This document shows, in pieces, positions 7,547 through 16,162 of a stretch of 42,871 nt of DNA (position 1 is the first letter of the stretch; each line of letters begins with the position of its first letter). The translations under genes and the position numbers were made by a program. Source of the DNA: Muribaculaceae bacterium (lineage in GTDB: Bacteria > Bacteroidota > Bacteroidia > Bacteroidales > Muribaculaceae); NCBI GenBank assembly GCA_029056365.1, contig JAIDBM010000064.1, forward strand, positions 1 through 42,871. Direction: 5' to 3'. The notes under the pieces are model-generated. The model saw only the letters and a list, made by a program, of their open reading frames with translations, was not told the origin of the DNA and searched no databases.

Positions 7547-9280
7547 ATGAAACGCATAGTTGGCATATTGATATTGATTGTTGTTCTGCTTTCCGCCTGC
7601 GGTGGAGGAGATGTGAGCCGCAGGATGGATTTGGCAGACTCCCTGATGGAAGAATGGCCTGATTCAGCACTATGCATACTTCAATCAATTGACTCAGCGA
7701 AAATTGACGGTAAATCACAATATGCCCGATATGCCCTGCTTACCACTCAGGCTCGCGTAAAAAACGACATCCTCAACCTCTCCGACACCTCTGCCCTGCC
7801 ACATCTGGACTACTACCGCGACAACGGATCCGACTTCGACCGCATGCGGGCAGCGTTCTATAAGGCGCAGATTTATGGCTTGACCAATAATAATTCTGAA
7901 AGAATTCTCAATCTTCTGTCCGCGGAAGATTTCGCTAAGGAAGTCAACGACCAATACTGGCTCGCAAAAGTGTATGAGCAGAAAGCAAGATTATATAACA
8001 GTACGGGGTATCTGCAAGAATCTGTAAACGATGCTTATAAAGCAATTGCGCTTTATCACCTGCACTCAAAAAAACTCAATGAAGCATTTCTTTACTGCGA
8101 TATTGCTACAATCTACTATAATTTTTCTAAATACAAAGAATCGGAAGTTATGCTTGACAGCATACAACTCCTCTTTGACAAAGAACTTGGAGAGTCGGAA
8201 TATCTCCGGGCTTACTTTTGGGATATAACCATTTCCAACCTGATTGCCAAAGGTAATTATAAAAAGGCAGATTCCGTTAATAAGCATTTGGAAGCTTTAA
8301 ACATAATAAAAGATTCCCATATGCTCAAAAACGACCTCTTTTTAAAAATCAATGGCGATACAACCGGAATCAGCACTGATCTGAAAGAATTTAAAAAGCT
8401 TTGTACAACAGAGCCTCTATTAACTGCCTATTATCAGATTTCTTATAACTACGAATTCCTTCGCGGAAACATACAGGGCGCTAAAGCATTTGTAGACAGC
8501 GCAATATATTTTCATGATATTGCTGTTCGAGAAGCCTTAAGACAATCTGTCATCGCCACACAGCTGGATGCACAGATTCAGAAAAGCTATCAGCTCAAAC
8601 AAAAAAATCAATGGTTGCTATATATCTCATTGTCATTGATTATTGCCATACTGATTTCTTTTATATATTATCGTTTGAACATCATACGAATTCAGAATAA
8701 AAAAGATTCAACAGTAAACGAGATTTCTGCCCAACTCGCAAAGCAGCATCTGATTACAGACGGTTACAAAAAAGAAATAGCGTCACTGAATCAGGATTTA
8801 GGAATTTCAAAAGTAAAAATAAAAGACCTTGAAGATTCGAACGCAAGATTTAGCACAGAGTATAATCGATTAGCTATACCGGATATTCTTGTATCTCAAT
8901 CCAACACTCTGGCAACAGCCTGTCTGAAATATATCGACAGCATCGACAAAAATGAAAAAAATGCCACTTATGATGAGATACAGTCTATTCTTCGGAGTCT
9001 GATCTCAGAAAATTCATTGTTGTTACAAGAAAAACAAATCAATGAAACATACAATGACATTCTAATCAATTTCAAAAATGACTTCCCTAAAATCTATAGG
9101 GATAATCGCGAACTGATAGTATTCATGTTCACAAAAACCAAACCGAGACTGATTTCCGTTATATTGCAAAAACCGGAACAGACTATCTATACCAAACGTA
9201 AGAGAATTATAGAAGAAATTCGCAAATCAGATTTTTCAAAAAAAGATATATACCTGAAAGCATTTGGACACAATCATTAG
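7547..9280 (+). CDS. membrane-anchored TPR lipoprotein with C-terminal coiled coil and HTH-like end
   Basis: A 577-residue protein built like the TPR regulators that Bacteroidales place beside peptide and surface-protein loci. It has a lipoprotein signal ending LLSACGGG (Cys18), tetratricopeptide-like helices through about residue 340, a single membrane span near residues 354-378 (starting WLLYISLSLIIAILISF), a coiled coil, and a basic C-terminus (FPKIYRDNRELIVFMF, then LISVILQKPEQTIYTKRKRI) that resembles the shortened HTH of this group. It lies directly upstream of the peptide operon, suggesting a one-component sensor/regulator that senses outside and acts inside. The DNA-binding role is inference; the HTH part is weak by eye. 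Confidence 0.7.
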   Translation: MKRIVGILILIVVLLSACGGGDVSRRMDLADSLMEEWPDSALCILQSIDSAKIDGKSQYARYALLTTQARVKNDILNLSDTSALPHLDYYRDNGSDFDRMRAAFYKAQIYGLTNNNSERILNLLSAEDFAKEVNDQYWLAKVYEQKARLYNSTGYLQESVNDAYKAIALYHLHSKKLNEAFLYCDIATIYYNFSKYKESEVMLDSIQLLFDKELGESEYLRAYFWDITISNLIAKGNYKKADSVNKHLEALNIIKDSHMLKNDLFLKINGDTTGISTDLKEFKKLCTTEPLLTAYYQISYNYEFLRGNIQGAKAFVDSAIYFHDIAVREALRQSVIATQLDAQIQKSYQLKQKNQWLLYISLSLIIAILISFIYYRLNIIRIQNKKDSTVNEISAQLAKQHLITDGYKKEIASLNQDLGISKVKIKDLEDSNARFSTEYNRLAIPDILVSQSNTLATACLKYIDSIDKNEKNATYDEIQSILRSLISENSLLLQEKQINETYNDILINFKNDFPKIYRDNRELIVFMFTKTKPRLISVILQKPEQTIYTKRKRIIEEIRKSDFSKKDIYLKAFGHNH

Positions 9281-9327
9281 ATTTATTCGTGATACACCTG
9301 ATGATTAACAATATTTAACCTATATTC

Positions 9328-9437
9328 ATTATTCAAAAGCACTTTAAAGGCCCTGATAATATGCCACTTGCGTTTTGAATAATTATTCAAATTCATGCCT
9401 ACTGATTTACAGATAGTTACAGGAGATTTGAATAATT
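9328..9437 (+). promoter_or_regulatory. three TTTGAATAAT elements, one a perfect 18-bp palindrome
   Basis: The 18-bp palindrome TTTGAATAATTATTCAAA lies at 9374-9391. Its right half recurs as ATTATTCAAA at 9328-9337 and its left half as TTTGAATAATT at 9427-9437. The three are about 50 bp apart, and the last ends 17 bp before the -33 box of the peptide operon. These look like binding sites of a dimeric regulator. The rest of this 225-bp gap (9281-9505) holds the promoter and nothing else recognised. Confidence 0.55.
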
Positions 9438-9454
9438 GTTTTTTGAGCAAAACA

Positions 9455-9487
9455 TTTGGAAAAGTATTTTGCTGCCACTAAATTTGC
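9455..9487 (+). promoter_or_regulatory. promoter of the peptide (RiPP) operon
   Basis: TTTG (9455-9458), 20 bp, then TAAATTTGC (9479-9487), a full match to the Bacteroidetes consensus. It lies 18 bp before the ATG at 9506. Confidence 0.78.
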
Positions 9488-9505
9488 GGCAAAACACAAA
9501 GAAAT

Positions 9506-9892
9506 ATGAAACACAAGAAACTAATCTTCGGCCTTTTGTTTTTGCAATCATCCTTTCTGGCTGTGAACGCCGACACCCCAAGTGGCCCCACTGGAAGCGT
9601 GGGAGCGGGATCAATACCGATATGGCCAAAAGAGGGTCCAACAAAGGGGCGTCCCAAGACACCCTCCGCCCAGCGGGTGGAAGCCTTCTACGAAGACGGC
9701 TACCTGTATCTGAACTTCAAATACAGCGAAGGCCCGGCGGTATTGTATGTATATGATTCCGCCCAGACATCACTACGTAGCCAGACTGTATTCCACACCG
9801 ACTCCGAAGCTGCCTTATACATCGGCAACCTATACGATGCATACATCCTAATCATGACCTCCAATGGTCATGAGTATGAGGGATGGATATAA
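9506..9892 (+). CDS. secreted DUF3244-like protein
   Basis: A 128-residue protein with a signal peptide cleaved near AVNA-DTP (about residue 22). A Pro/Gly-rich stretch is followed by a compact beta-rich domain (VEAFYEDGYLYLNF ... GPAVLYVYDS ... IGNLYDAYILIM), the pattern of the DUF3244 Ig-like fold known from Bacteroidales. Function is unknown. It is the first gene after the operon promoter and 57 bp upstream of the cysteine-rich precursor. Being periplasmic or exported it could bind the peptide, protect the producer or be an unrelated passenger; none of these is shown by sequence. Confidence 0.65.
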   Translation: MKHKKLIFGLLFLQSSFLAVNADTPSGPTGSVGAGSIPIWPKEGPTKGRPKTPSAQRVEAFYEDGYLYLNFKYSEGPAVLYVYDSAQTSLRSQTVFHTDSEAALYIGNLYDAYILIMTSNGHEYEGWI

Positions 9893-9949
9893 ATAATCAA
9901 CGCTGTCTAATCAATGGACAGTAATTTGTTAACCCTTAAAAATTTTCCT

Positions 9950-10207
9950 ATGGAGAAATTTTTCCTTAAGGTTCTTCATGAAGAACCGGTAACAGATTTA
10001 TCTCTGCAAGAACTTGTTGGTGGGGGCTGCTGGATAAATGTATGCATTAAGTACAACGCAGATTGTACTTGCTACAATGACAGTAGTTATATCATATGCG
10101 CTGATTTCTGTTCATTGGACTCAGTGGAAAGATGCCCTGGTGATTGTGATGGTCTGAGACCTCTATGCCCTCCTGTCACAACAATCGGAGATGGAGAAAT
10201 TCATTAA
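9950..10207 (+). CDS. cysteine-rich RiPP precursor peptide with double-glycine leader
   Basis: The 85-residue product has a leader MEKFFLKVLH...LSLQELVGG of 25 residues, matching the LSxxELxxxGG double-glycine leaders cut by C39 peptidases, and a core with nine cysteines (27, 32, 39, 41, 50, 54, 62, 66, 73) spaced irregularly among Asp, Asn and aromatic residues. An in-frame ATG at 9914 would add 12 residues, but the start at 9950 gives the canonical leader. The next genes are a radical SAM/SPASM maturase and a C39-ABC exporter, so the core probably receives radical-formed links (thioethers are the common product on Cys-rich cores) before cleavage and export. Activity of the product is unknown. 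Confidence 0.8.
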   Translation: MEKFFLKVLHEEPVTDLSLQELVGGGCWINVCIKYNADCTCYNDSSYIICADFCSLDSVERCPGDCDGLRPLCPPVTTIGDGEIH

Positions 10208-10213
10208 TCCAAT

Positions 10214-10259
10214 AAAAGTTACATTATGGCATCGAAACCGATGCCATAATGTAACTTTT
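10214..10259 (+). terminator. 21-bp perfect stem-loop between precursor and maturase (likely attenuator)
   Basis: The arms 10214-10234 and 10239-10259 are exact reverse complements of 21 bp, closed by the 4-base loop AAAC. The left arm begins AAAA and the right arm ends TTTT, as in a bidirectional intrinsic terminator. The position 6 bp after the precursor stop and 13 bp before the maturase start suggests partial termination that yields much peptide mRNA and little enzyme mRNA. Confidence 0.8.
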
Positions 10260-10272
10260 CAACAAAATCTAT

Positions 10273-11565
10273 ATGGAACTCTCAATATATAGCATTACAT
10301 TTGTAGAAAACGGAAAATTCTATTTGTATAACTCTCAGACCAATTTCTTTTCTGAAATATCTGAGGAGTTATATAAGTCGCTTAAAAACCGTACATGGCA
10401 GGAGCTTCCTGAGTCAGTAATAGAGCAACTTATATCAAAGAAGATTATAGTGAATAGCGCCTCAAAATACGACTACTATAACCTTAAGCGATTGCAATTT
10501 AATGCCCAAAAGTACAACACCGGTTGCTTGGGTCTCGTTATAGTGCCTACTACAGCATGCAATTTCGCCTGTCCTTATTGTTTTGAGCCCAAAAAGGACC
10601 CTAAAACCATAACTGCTCCAATAATAGACGACCTACAAAAATTTATCAAATCGTTTGTCGGTGCACATAATATTGATTTGACATGGTATGGCGGTGAACC
10701 CCTTTTAGCTTTTAATCAAATAAAAGACATCTATAGAATGCTGACCGAAGACGGAATGCCCGAAATAAAGGCTCATTCTATTGTTACAAACGGATATCTG
10801 TTCACTGAAGAAGTCATTGACTTCTTTAAAGGAAAAAAACTGGGCAATATACAGATTACTATTGATGGCAGTAAGGAACATCATAATACAACACGCTGTC
10901 TTAAGGCTGGTCAAAAACCTACATTTGATGTAATTATCAACAATATCGAGTTGATTTTACAGCATATGCCCGAGACGATTCTTGCCATAAGGGTAAATGT
11001 CAAGAAATCAAATCTTATAGAATATCTGCATCTGTTAGAATATTTCAACAAGAAATATCCTGACAACAAAAAGCTTAACATATATCCAGGTCTCATAAGA
11101 GAAGAAACTCCGGATAAGAAATCACTCACGTGCGACTGTTTTTCATCAGAAGACGTATCAGACCTTAACCAGTTGATAAAGGAAGCCGGCTATAGCGCAA
11201 ATATATTTCCTAAACGACAACATCGTGGATGCATGGCTCAATCCTTGAATTCATATATAATAGGCCCGGAAGGAGAACTATACAAATGCTGGAATGATGT
11301 GTCAAACCCAAATATGGTTATCGGCAACATTTCTTCCATGGATACGAGCGGAAGTACTCGATTACTGAACTTTATGACCGAATCGACACCATTCGATGCA
11401 AAATGTAAAATATGCCATGCCTTCCCTATATGTGACGGTGGATGTGCATATTACCGTCTGCGGAACCTGAAGGAAAATGCATGCTTTCCAGTCTGCTCGT
11501 CTTTCAAGGATATTGAGAAGCTCAAACGAGCACTATTCAATGGTGTAAAACCCGAACTGATATAA
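10273..11565 (+). CDS. radical SAM/SPASM peptide maturase
   Basis: A 430-residue enzyme expected to modify the preceding peptide. The N-terminal 85 residues resemble the leader-binding front part of such maturases. The radical SAM cluster motif is CNFACPYC (Cys96, 100, 103), followed by WYGGEPLL and TNGYL and QITIDGS of the partial barrel. The C-terminal SPASM part has Cys320, 339, 378, 381, 387, 391, 404 and 408, enough for two auxiliary Fe-S clusters. Reductive SAM cleavage would generate a radical on the core peptide. The reaction type (sactionine, other thioether or C-C link) cannot be read from sequence. The gene follows the stem-loop, consistent with lower expression than the precursor. 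Confidence 0.9.
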   Translation: MELSIYSITFVENGKFYLYNSQTNFFSEISEELYKSLKNRTWQELPESVIEQLISKKIIVNSASKYDYYNLKRLQFNAQKYNTGCLGLVIVPTTACNFACPYCFEPKKDPKTITAPIIDDLQKFIKSFVGAHNIDLTWYGGEPLLAFNQIKDIYRMLTEDGMPEIKAHSIVTNGYLFTEEVIDFFKGKKLGNIQITIDGSKEHHNTTRCLKAGQKPTFDVIINNIELILQHMPETILAIRVNVKKSNLIEYLHLLEYFNKKYPDNKKLNIYPGLIREETPDKKSLTCDCFSSEDVSDLNQLIKEAGYSANIFPKRQHRGCMAQSLNSYIIGPEGELYKCWNDVSNPNMVIGNISSMDTSGSTRLLNFMTESTPFDAKCKICHAFPICDGGCAYYRLRNLKENACFPVCSSFKDIEKLKRALFNGVKPELI

Positions 11566-11601
11566 AATCACAATTATCTCATTAGTTCCTTTGATGTTTT
11601 A

Positions 11602-11610
11602 TATATTTGC
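11602..11610 (+). promoter_or_regulatory. possible internal -7 element before the outer-membrane barrel gene
   Basis: TATATTTGC fits the -7 consensus and lies 23 bp before the ATG at 11634, in the 68-bp gap after the maturase. There is no TTTG at the -33 distance, so it may be weak or activator-dependent. Confidence 0.4.
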
Positions 11611-11633
11611 AATAATTTTAAAACAGAAATAAG

Positions 11634-13973
11634 ATGAAAAGTTGGAAAGACATAGTGCTAAGATTTATAGTGTTGTTGGTTCTATTCAATGGCATGCTTT
11701 GTGTTTCGGCATATGACATAAAGGTACGAATACAAATAAAAGAAACTAACGAACCTCTGTCCGAGTTTGTGCCGATTTTTTGTACGAAAGACGGCCACGA
11801 AAATTATGGCAAGGGAGTACTGCAGGCCGACAGCACCTTTTTAATTAAATACATGCCGGACAGAGGAAACTATACTATAGTATACACGATAGGAGATACG
11901 CATTACGGAAATCCTATAACGTTGCCGCGTGATACAGTGGTAAATATTTTTGTTCCTGAGAGGTTATTGCCAGAGTCCACAGAAGCCGAAGAACTCGGAG
12001 AACTTAAAGTTGAAGGCCATAGCCGTTATATCAATGGCAACCAGATTACGTTCATACCAACCAAAGATGAAAAAAAAATATCTCGCGGAGGTATCGAACT
12101 GATACGAACAATGGCGCTCGCCGACCTGTATGTCGATCCCATGTCGAAAACTGTCACTACAGCCTCGGGTAACGGCGTAGCGTTTTTTATTGATATGCAA
12201 CCGGCTACGCAGGTAGAGGTTGATATGTTGCGTGCCATGGACATACAGACTGTTGAATATTTCGAGTCGCCATCCGACCCTCGTTTTCATGGAGCACGGT
12301 ATGCTATAAATTACGTTCTTGTGAAATATGATTATGGCGGATATACAATCTTTAGTGGCCAGCAGAATTTCATACAGAATTATGGAGACTATCGCATGTA
12401 CTCACGTTATACAAAGGGGAAGATGCTCTATGATTTAGGCGGTGGATTCAACTATGCGAGCGATTCACACATCGGAAGCGACAAGCTGAGCGTTTACAAC
12501 TTTCCCGACTTCCCGCTGGAAAAACACTCAATCAGCGATGGTGCATCAGCAAGCAAACGAACAGGCTATGGAACGCTGAGGGCTACATATCAAAGCCAAA
12601 AAGTCAATATTGCAAATACGTTGAGTCTTTCAGGTGCAAACACGCCTCATAGCCTCTCACACAGTCTTGTAAATTACAATCCGGCCTTATTCCCGGAGGA
12701 AGAAAGCCGAAGATATTCCCACAACAGCAACCTTAGCGCTGTATGGAGCGGCAACTATTTTTTTGAGCTTCCCGCCGATTTCTCACTTACGGTCACTCCC
12801 ACTGCCTCGTATTCCAAATTCAGAAATGCATACTCCTTCTCCGAAGGCAGTACATTCCATAATGATTCGCGCGACAAATCATGGAAATATAATCTTCTGG
12901 CAGAGTTATATAAGAAATTTGGCAATATGAGTATTGGTGCCAGATTATCTACAGAAGGAAGTGGCAACTCAGTAACTTATACAGGTACCGAATCATCCAA
13001 GTCACACGGGCATACTCAGGGAGGTCTTGCCAATCTTTCGGCCAATTTTGAATTTGGCAAGTTATGGGGTGCTATAAACGCTGGCGTAAAATTCTCTTCG
13101 CAGACTGTTTCTGGTTTAAATTATAAATCGGTATCGCCGTCTTATTTCTTTCAGACAGGATATAACTTCAGCCGTCAAAGCAGCATTAACATGTTTTCCA
13201 ACTATACGCCATATACAGTGCCGATGAGCCAGAAGACCGACAATTTTGTTCTCCGCGATAAATTGGATGGAGTACGTGGCAATCCATCACTAAAGAACGG
13301 ACAGTTCTTCAATATTGGATTACAGTACAGATATATGCCTAACCGGATTATAAGTCTGTCAGCCTTCTGGACCTTCACCCGCACGAGTAATATGATCATA
13401 GACAGATATACTACAGAAATTTACCAAGGCTATCCGATAATGGTACGTAGCTGGCTTAACCACGGCTTCATGAACCATCACAACTACGGGTTAAACCTTT
13501 CGGTAAAATGTCTGAATTCCAAACTGCGACTTAACGGCGGTATACGCGGAAATAGTGTTGCACGCCATTCGATGCAGAACTACAGCGCCACACATCTTGA
13601 TTTCTTTGGCCAGGCTTTGTATATGTTCGGTCAGTTCTATGCCTCGGCATCATATAATTACCACCGTACAAATATCGGCAATTCATCGATAAGCAAGTCT
13701 CCATCTTATTATAGTATGGTTGTTGGCTGGGGCAACGGTAACTGGAACATATCGGCTACAGCATTCAATCCTTCTGTAGGTAATTACAAATCGAGATATT
13801 CGCTGATTGATACACCTGAGTTCAGCTCTCGTACTCAGAGCTATTCATCGTCATACCATCGGCTGTTTGTGTTGAATGTGTCGTATTCATTCTCCTATGG
13901 AAAAAAGGTAAATCAAACCAATCAGGTCGGTCAGCTTCAGGGCGGAGCCTCCGGCATACTTGATTACGAGTAA
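11634..13973 (+). CDS. outer-membrane beta-barrel protein, TonB-receptor-like
   Basis: A 779-residue protein with a signal peptide ending near CVSA-YD, an N-terminal Ig/carboxypeptidase-like domain (about residues 27-115), a short degenerate plug-like region (LRAMDIQTVEYFESPSDPRF), then a long run of alternating aromatic strands typical of the OMP_b-brl_3 barrels. No convincing TonB box is visible. Its last base overlaps the exporter start (TAATG at 13971), so barrel and exporter are translationally coupled. It likely forms the outer-membrane step for peptide release, or conversely a receptor for uptake or immunity. It is A/T-richer than the flanking chromosome. Confidence 0.8.
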   Translation: MKSWKDIVLRFIVLLVLFNGMLCVSAYDIKVRIQIKETNEPLSEFVPIFCTKDGHENYGKGVLQADSTFLIKYMPDRGNYTIVYTIGDTHYGNPITLPRDTVVNIFVPERLLPESTEAEELGELKVEGHSRYINGNQITFIPTKDEKKISRGGIELIRTMALADLYVDPMSKTVTTASGNGVAFFIDMQPATQVEVDMLRAMDIQTVEYFESPSDPRFHGARYAINYVLVKYDYGGYTIFSGQQNFIQNYGDYRMYSRYTKGKMLYDLGGGFNYASDSHIGSDKLSVYNFPDFPLEKHSISDGASASKRTGYGTLRATYQSQKVNIANTLSLSGANTPHSLSHSLVNYNPALFPEEESRRYSHNSNLSAVWSGNYFFELPADFSLTVTPTASYSKFRNAYSFSEGSTFHNDSRDKSWKYNLLAELYKKFGNMSIGARLSTEGSGNSVTYTGTESSKSHGHTQGGLANLSANFEFGKLWGAINAGVKFSSQTVSGLNYKSVSPSYFFQTGYNFSRQSSINMFSNYTPYTVPMSQKTDNFVLRDKLDGVRGNPSLKNGQFFNIGLQYRYMPNRIISLSAFWTFTRTSNMIIDRYTTEIYQGYPIMVRSWLNHGFMNHHNYGLNLSVKCLNSKLRLNGGIRGNSVARHSMQNYSATHLDFFGQALYMFGQFYASASYNYHRTNIGNSSISKSPSYYSMVVGWGNGNWNISATAFNPSVGNYKSRYSLIDTPEFSSRTQSYSSSYHRLFVLNVSYSFSYGKKVNQTNQVGQLQGGASGILDYE

Positions 13974-16162
13974 TGAAATTCAAGCTGATACGCCAGCTGG
14001 AAACAATGCAGTGTGGCGCTGCGTGTCTGGCAATGATATGTACGGCCCTCGGTATGCCCGTTTCCTTACGGAGGGCCGACAGATTGTGCGGTGCTTCCAA
14101 GCAGGGTGTATCAATGCTTGCAATTTCAAAGTCGGCATCGTCATTAGGCCTTGAAAATGCTACGGTTAAACTTACTGTCGAGAGGCTGTGCCAAATGCCG
14201 TTGCCTTGTGTTTTGCATTGGGATCAAAACCACTTTGTGGTGCTGCATAAAGTTTCGGACAATGGTCGCAAATTCCATATAGCTGACCCCGGTAAAGGAA
14301 AGACCACATACTCCAGAGCTGAACTCGAAGAGCATTGGATTAGTTCATCTACAGGCGATGACGAAAAGGGCATTGCCATGTTTTTCAATCCCACGGAATC
14401 GTTCTTCAGGATGCCCAAGGAGGAGCAATCGAGCGGCATAAATGTTGCCGAATTGTGGGGTTTTATAACCAGGCACAAGAAGTATTTTCTTCAGATACTT
14501 CTCGGCCTTCTGGTGGCTTGCCTGATGCAACTGATAATGCCGTTTCTCACACAAGCCATAGTGGACGCGGGCATAAAAAACTCATCGATTAAACTCATAT
14601 GGCTGATTCTGCTCGGTGAACTTATAATCATCATAGGACGTACCCTCACAGAATTCACCCGGAGCTGGTTGCTGCTCCATCTGTCGATGCGCCTGAACTT
14701 GTCGCTGCTCAACAGTTTCTTTCTTAAGTTGATGAAGCTTCCGATGAGTTTCTTCGACATTCGGAAATCAGGCGATATCATCCAGCGCATGTCTGACCAT
14801 GGACGTATTCGAAGCTTCCTCACTTCTCAGTTGCTGGGAGTAATATTCACTGTCGTCAGCCTGCTGGTATTCAGCGTAACTCTTCTGATTTACAGCCGAC
14901 TCATATTTGTGGTGTTCTTAGGCATGAGCATAATCTATATTCTGTGGGTGGTGCTGTTCCTGAACAGGCGGCGTATTATCGATTATGAAAGTTTCTCTGC
15001 TTCAGCCAAAAGTCAGGATATGACTTTTCAGTTTGTCAACTCCATGCAGGAAATCAAGCTGCAGAGCTGTCAGGAACGGCGTCGCAGCGAATGGGAAGAC
15101 ATGCAAATAGAGCTGTTTGAGGTTCAGATGAAATCGTTGAAACTTCAGCAAACTCAGGAAGCCGGAGCCTTGTTTATCAACGAACTGAAAAACATTCTTA
15201 TAACCGTTTTGGCGGCATCCGCAGTCATAAGCGGGCAATTTACTCTCGGCGCCATGCTGGCTGTACAGTATATTATCGGCCAGCTGAACTCCCCTCTAAG
15301 CCAGCTGATCGGATTCATATACTCCATGCAGGACGTAAAAATCTCACTGGAGCGAATCAACGAAATACACAGCTATGATAACGAGAACCGGAACAAGGTG
15401 AATGTTGCCCCGGTTATTACCAATCCTGAAATAGAATTTCGCAATGTGAGTTTCAGATACGACAAGTATTCGCCGAAGCTTACAATCGATGATGTCAGTT
15501 TCTCCATTCCTGCCGGAAAGGTAACCGCTATTGTCGGAGCCTCGGGCAGCGGCAAAACCACTCTGCTGAAACTGATGCTGGGTTACTATTGCCCTGAAAG
15601 CGGGAGTATATTAGTGTCAGGCCATGACCTGAATAATTATAATCGCGAGTCCTGGCGGTCGAACTGCGGAGTCGTGATGCAGGATGGAGTTATTTTTTCG
15701 GATACGATAGCCCGTAATATCGCGGCCACTGACGGACCGGTTGACCTTGATCGTCTGAAATATGCCGCCACCCTGGCTAACGTGCATGAATACGTAATGG
15801 CCATGCCCTTGAAATACAACACTCAAATCGGTAAAGACGGCATGGGTTTAAGTCAAGGTCAGAAGCAGCGCATTCTTATTGCCCGGGCAATCTACCGTAA
15901 TCCCAAGTTTATTTTTCTTGACGAGGCTACAAACGCTCTGGATGCCTGTAATGAAAAAGAAATAATTGAGAAGCTGGATGATTTCTTTCGAGGGCGTACG
16001 GTAGTGGTCATCGCCCACCGTCTTTCAACCGTAAGAAATGCCGACCAGATATTGGTAATCGACAATGGTAAAATATCAGAGTGTGGAACTCACACAGAGT
16101 TGATTCACTCAAAAGGTATATATTACAATCTGATAAAAAATCAATTGGAATTAGGAACATGA
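13973..16162 (+). CDS. C39-peptidase ABC exporter for the peptide
   Basis: A 729-residue bacteriocin-type transporter with all three parts. The N-terminal C39 protease has Gln8, catalytic Cys14 in QCGAACLAMI, His88 in HFVVLHKV and Asp105 in ADPGKG. The membrane domain spans about residues 165-450. The ATPase has Walker A GASGSGKTT (522-530), signature LSQGQKQR (626-633; Gln replaces the first Gly of LSGGQ), Walker B FIFLDEATNALD (Asp650/Glu651) and the switch His682. All catalytic residues are present, so it should cut the double-glycine leader and export the core. Its stop overlaps the next small gene (ATGA at 16159). Confidence 0.95.
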   Translation: MKFKLIRQLETMQCGAACLAMICTALGMPVSLRRADRLCGASKQGVSMLAISKSASSLGLENATVKLTVERLCQMPLPCVLHWDQNHFVVLHKVSDNGRKFHIADPGKGKTTYSRAELEEHWISSSTGDDEKGIAMFFNPTESFFRMPKEEQSSGINVAELWGFITRHKKYFLQILLGLLVACLMQLIMPFLTQAIVDAGIKNSSIKLIWLILLGELIIIIGRTLTEFTRSWLLLHLSMRLNLSLLNSFFLKLMKLPMSFFDIRKSGDIIQRMSDHGRIRSFLTSQLLGVIFTVVSLLVFSVTLLIYSRLIFVVFLGMSIIYILWVVLFLNRRRIIDYESFSASAKSQDMTFQFVNSMQEIKLQSCQERRRSEWEDMQIELFEVQMKSLKLQQTQEAGALFINELKNILITVLAASAVISGQFTLGAMLAVQYIIGQLNSPLSQLIGFIYSMQDVKISLERINEIHSYDNENRNKVNVAPVITNPEIEFRNVSFRYDKYSPKLTIDDVSFSIPAGKVTAIVGASGSGKTTLLKLMLGYYCPESGSILVSGHDLNNYNRESWRSNCGVVMQDGVIFSDTIARNIAATDGPVDLDRLKYAATLANVHEYVMAMPLKYNTQIGKDGMGLSQGQKQRILIARAIYRNPKFIFLDEATNALDACNEKEIIEKLDDFFRGRTVVVIAHRLSTVRNADQILVIDNGKISECGTHTELIHSKGIYYNLIKNQLELGT

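Noticed and set aside
9914..9949. Earlier start for the RiPP precursor
   Set aside because: It would add 12 residues before an otherwise canonical double-glycine leader; kept only as an alternative.
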